Positions 5,585-5,700 of a stretch of DNA of 5,700 nucleotides are shown here, piece after piece. The notes beneath the pieces were generated by a model that saw nothing but the letters and a program-made list of their open reading frames with translations, did no database searches and was not told the origin of the DNA. The position numbers and the translations under genes are program-made. Source of the stretch: Synechococcus sp. MED850 (lineage in GTDB: Bacteria; Cyanobacteriota; Cyanobacteriia; PCC-6307; Cyanobiaceae); NCBI GenBank assembly GCA_002700765.1, contig PAEP01000043.1, positions 2,644-8,343 on the forward strand. Direction: 5' to 3'. Position 1 is the first letter of the stretch. Each line of letters begins with the position of its first letter.

Positions 5585-5700
5585 GTGAGTGAGGTTCCCT
5601 TCGATCGTCGGGTTTTTGCCATGGTCAGTTGTATCCCTGAGGGGCAACTGGCCACCTATGGGCAGATCGCGGACTTGATCGGTGCCTGGGGCTGCGCCAG
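5585..5700 (+). CDS. MGMT/alkyltransferase-like DNA-binding protein, N-terminal part (3' end outside window)
   Basis: A frame open to the right edge begins SEVPFDRRVFAMVSCIPEG and continues QLATYGQIADLIGAWGCAR. This matches the start of the DNA-binding domain of O6-alkylguanine-DNA alkyltransferases and their small alkyltransferase-like relatives (E. coli YbaZ type): F..RV...V..IPEG...TYG.IA.L.G....AR, where the Tyr and the final Arg belong to the helix-turn-helix and arginine-finger region. Such proteins bind alkylated guanine; true MGMTs remove the alkyl group with a PCHRV cysteine, while the alkyltransferase-like ones lack it and recruit excision repair. That motif is beyond the window edge. 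The lack of the long N-terminal domain favours the small alkyltransferase-like form. GTG 5585 is the most likely start; a TTG at 5576 is possible, and a stop at 5558-5560 limits any further extension. It diverges from the FKBP-RTX gene with 35 bp between starts. Confidence 0.8.
   Translation, partial: MSEVPFDRRVFAMVSCIPEGQLATYGQIADLIGAWGCA

Overview
The window looks like a chromosomal piece of a marine picocyanobacterium (Synechococcus/Cyanobium-like). This is inferred from the high GC content, tightly packed genes with very short or negative gaps, weak or absent Shine-Dalgarno sequences, cyanobacterial-style minor pilins and a typical marine-Synechococcus mix of small membrane proteins. No 16S or other decisive marker is present, so the assignment is an inference. 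There are no tRNA or rRNA genes, insertion sequences, CRISPR arrays or phage genes, and no stretch of 300 bases lacks a gene.

Layout. Bases 2-752 (+) hold the end of a GspH/FimT-like pseudopilin and, overlapping its stop, a second prepilin with a canonical G^FTLVE cleavage site; together they look like part of a minor-pilin operon of the type IV pilus. Converging on them from the minus strand (722-2484) are a sensor histidine kinase and a four-helix membrane protein whose start codon overlaps the kinase stop (ATGA). Divergent from the kinase, with only 29 bp between start codons, is a DppC-type ABC transporter permease (2514-3389, +), followed by a small three-helix membrane protein (3412-3672). 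A stem-loop at 3631-3658 lies at the end of this plus-strand unit, which meets a small minus-strand protein (3676-3849) almost end to end.

Bases 3915-5549 (-) carry a tRNA 2'-O-methyltransferase of the TrmH type and, 15 bp upstream of it and probably co-transcribed, a protein joining an FKBP-type prolyl isomerase domain to five RTX calcium-binding nonapeptides and a type I secretion-like C-terminus. At the right edge, divergent from it by 35 bp, begins an MGMT/alkyltransferase-like protein that is cut by the window end.

Most of the window is ordinary core-genome content. The items most worth following up are the probably secreted FKBP-RTX fusion, the kinase coupled to a small membrane protein with no response regulator nearby, the lone DppC-type permease, and a perfect inverted repeat in the 29 bp divergent gap, which touches the permease start codon. 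I do not see a clearly new multi-gene system.
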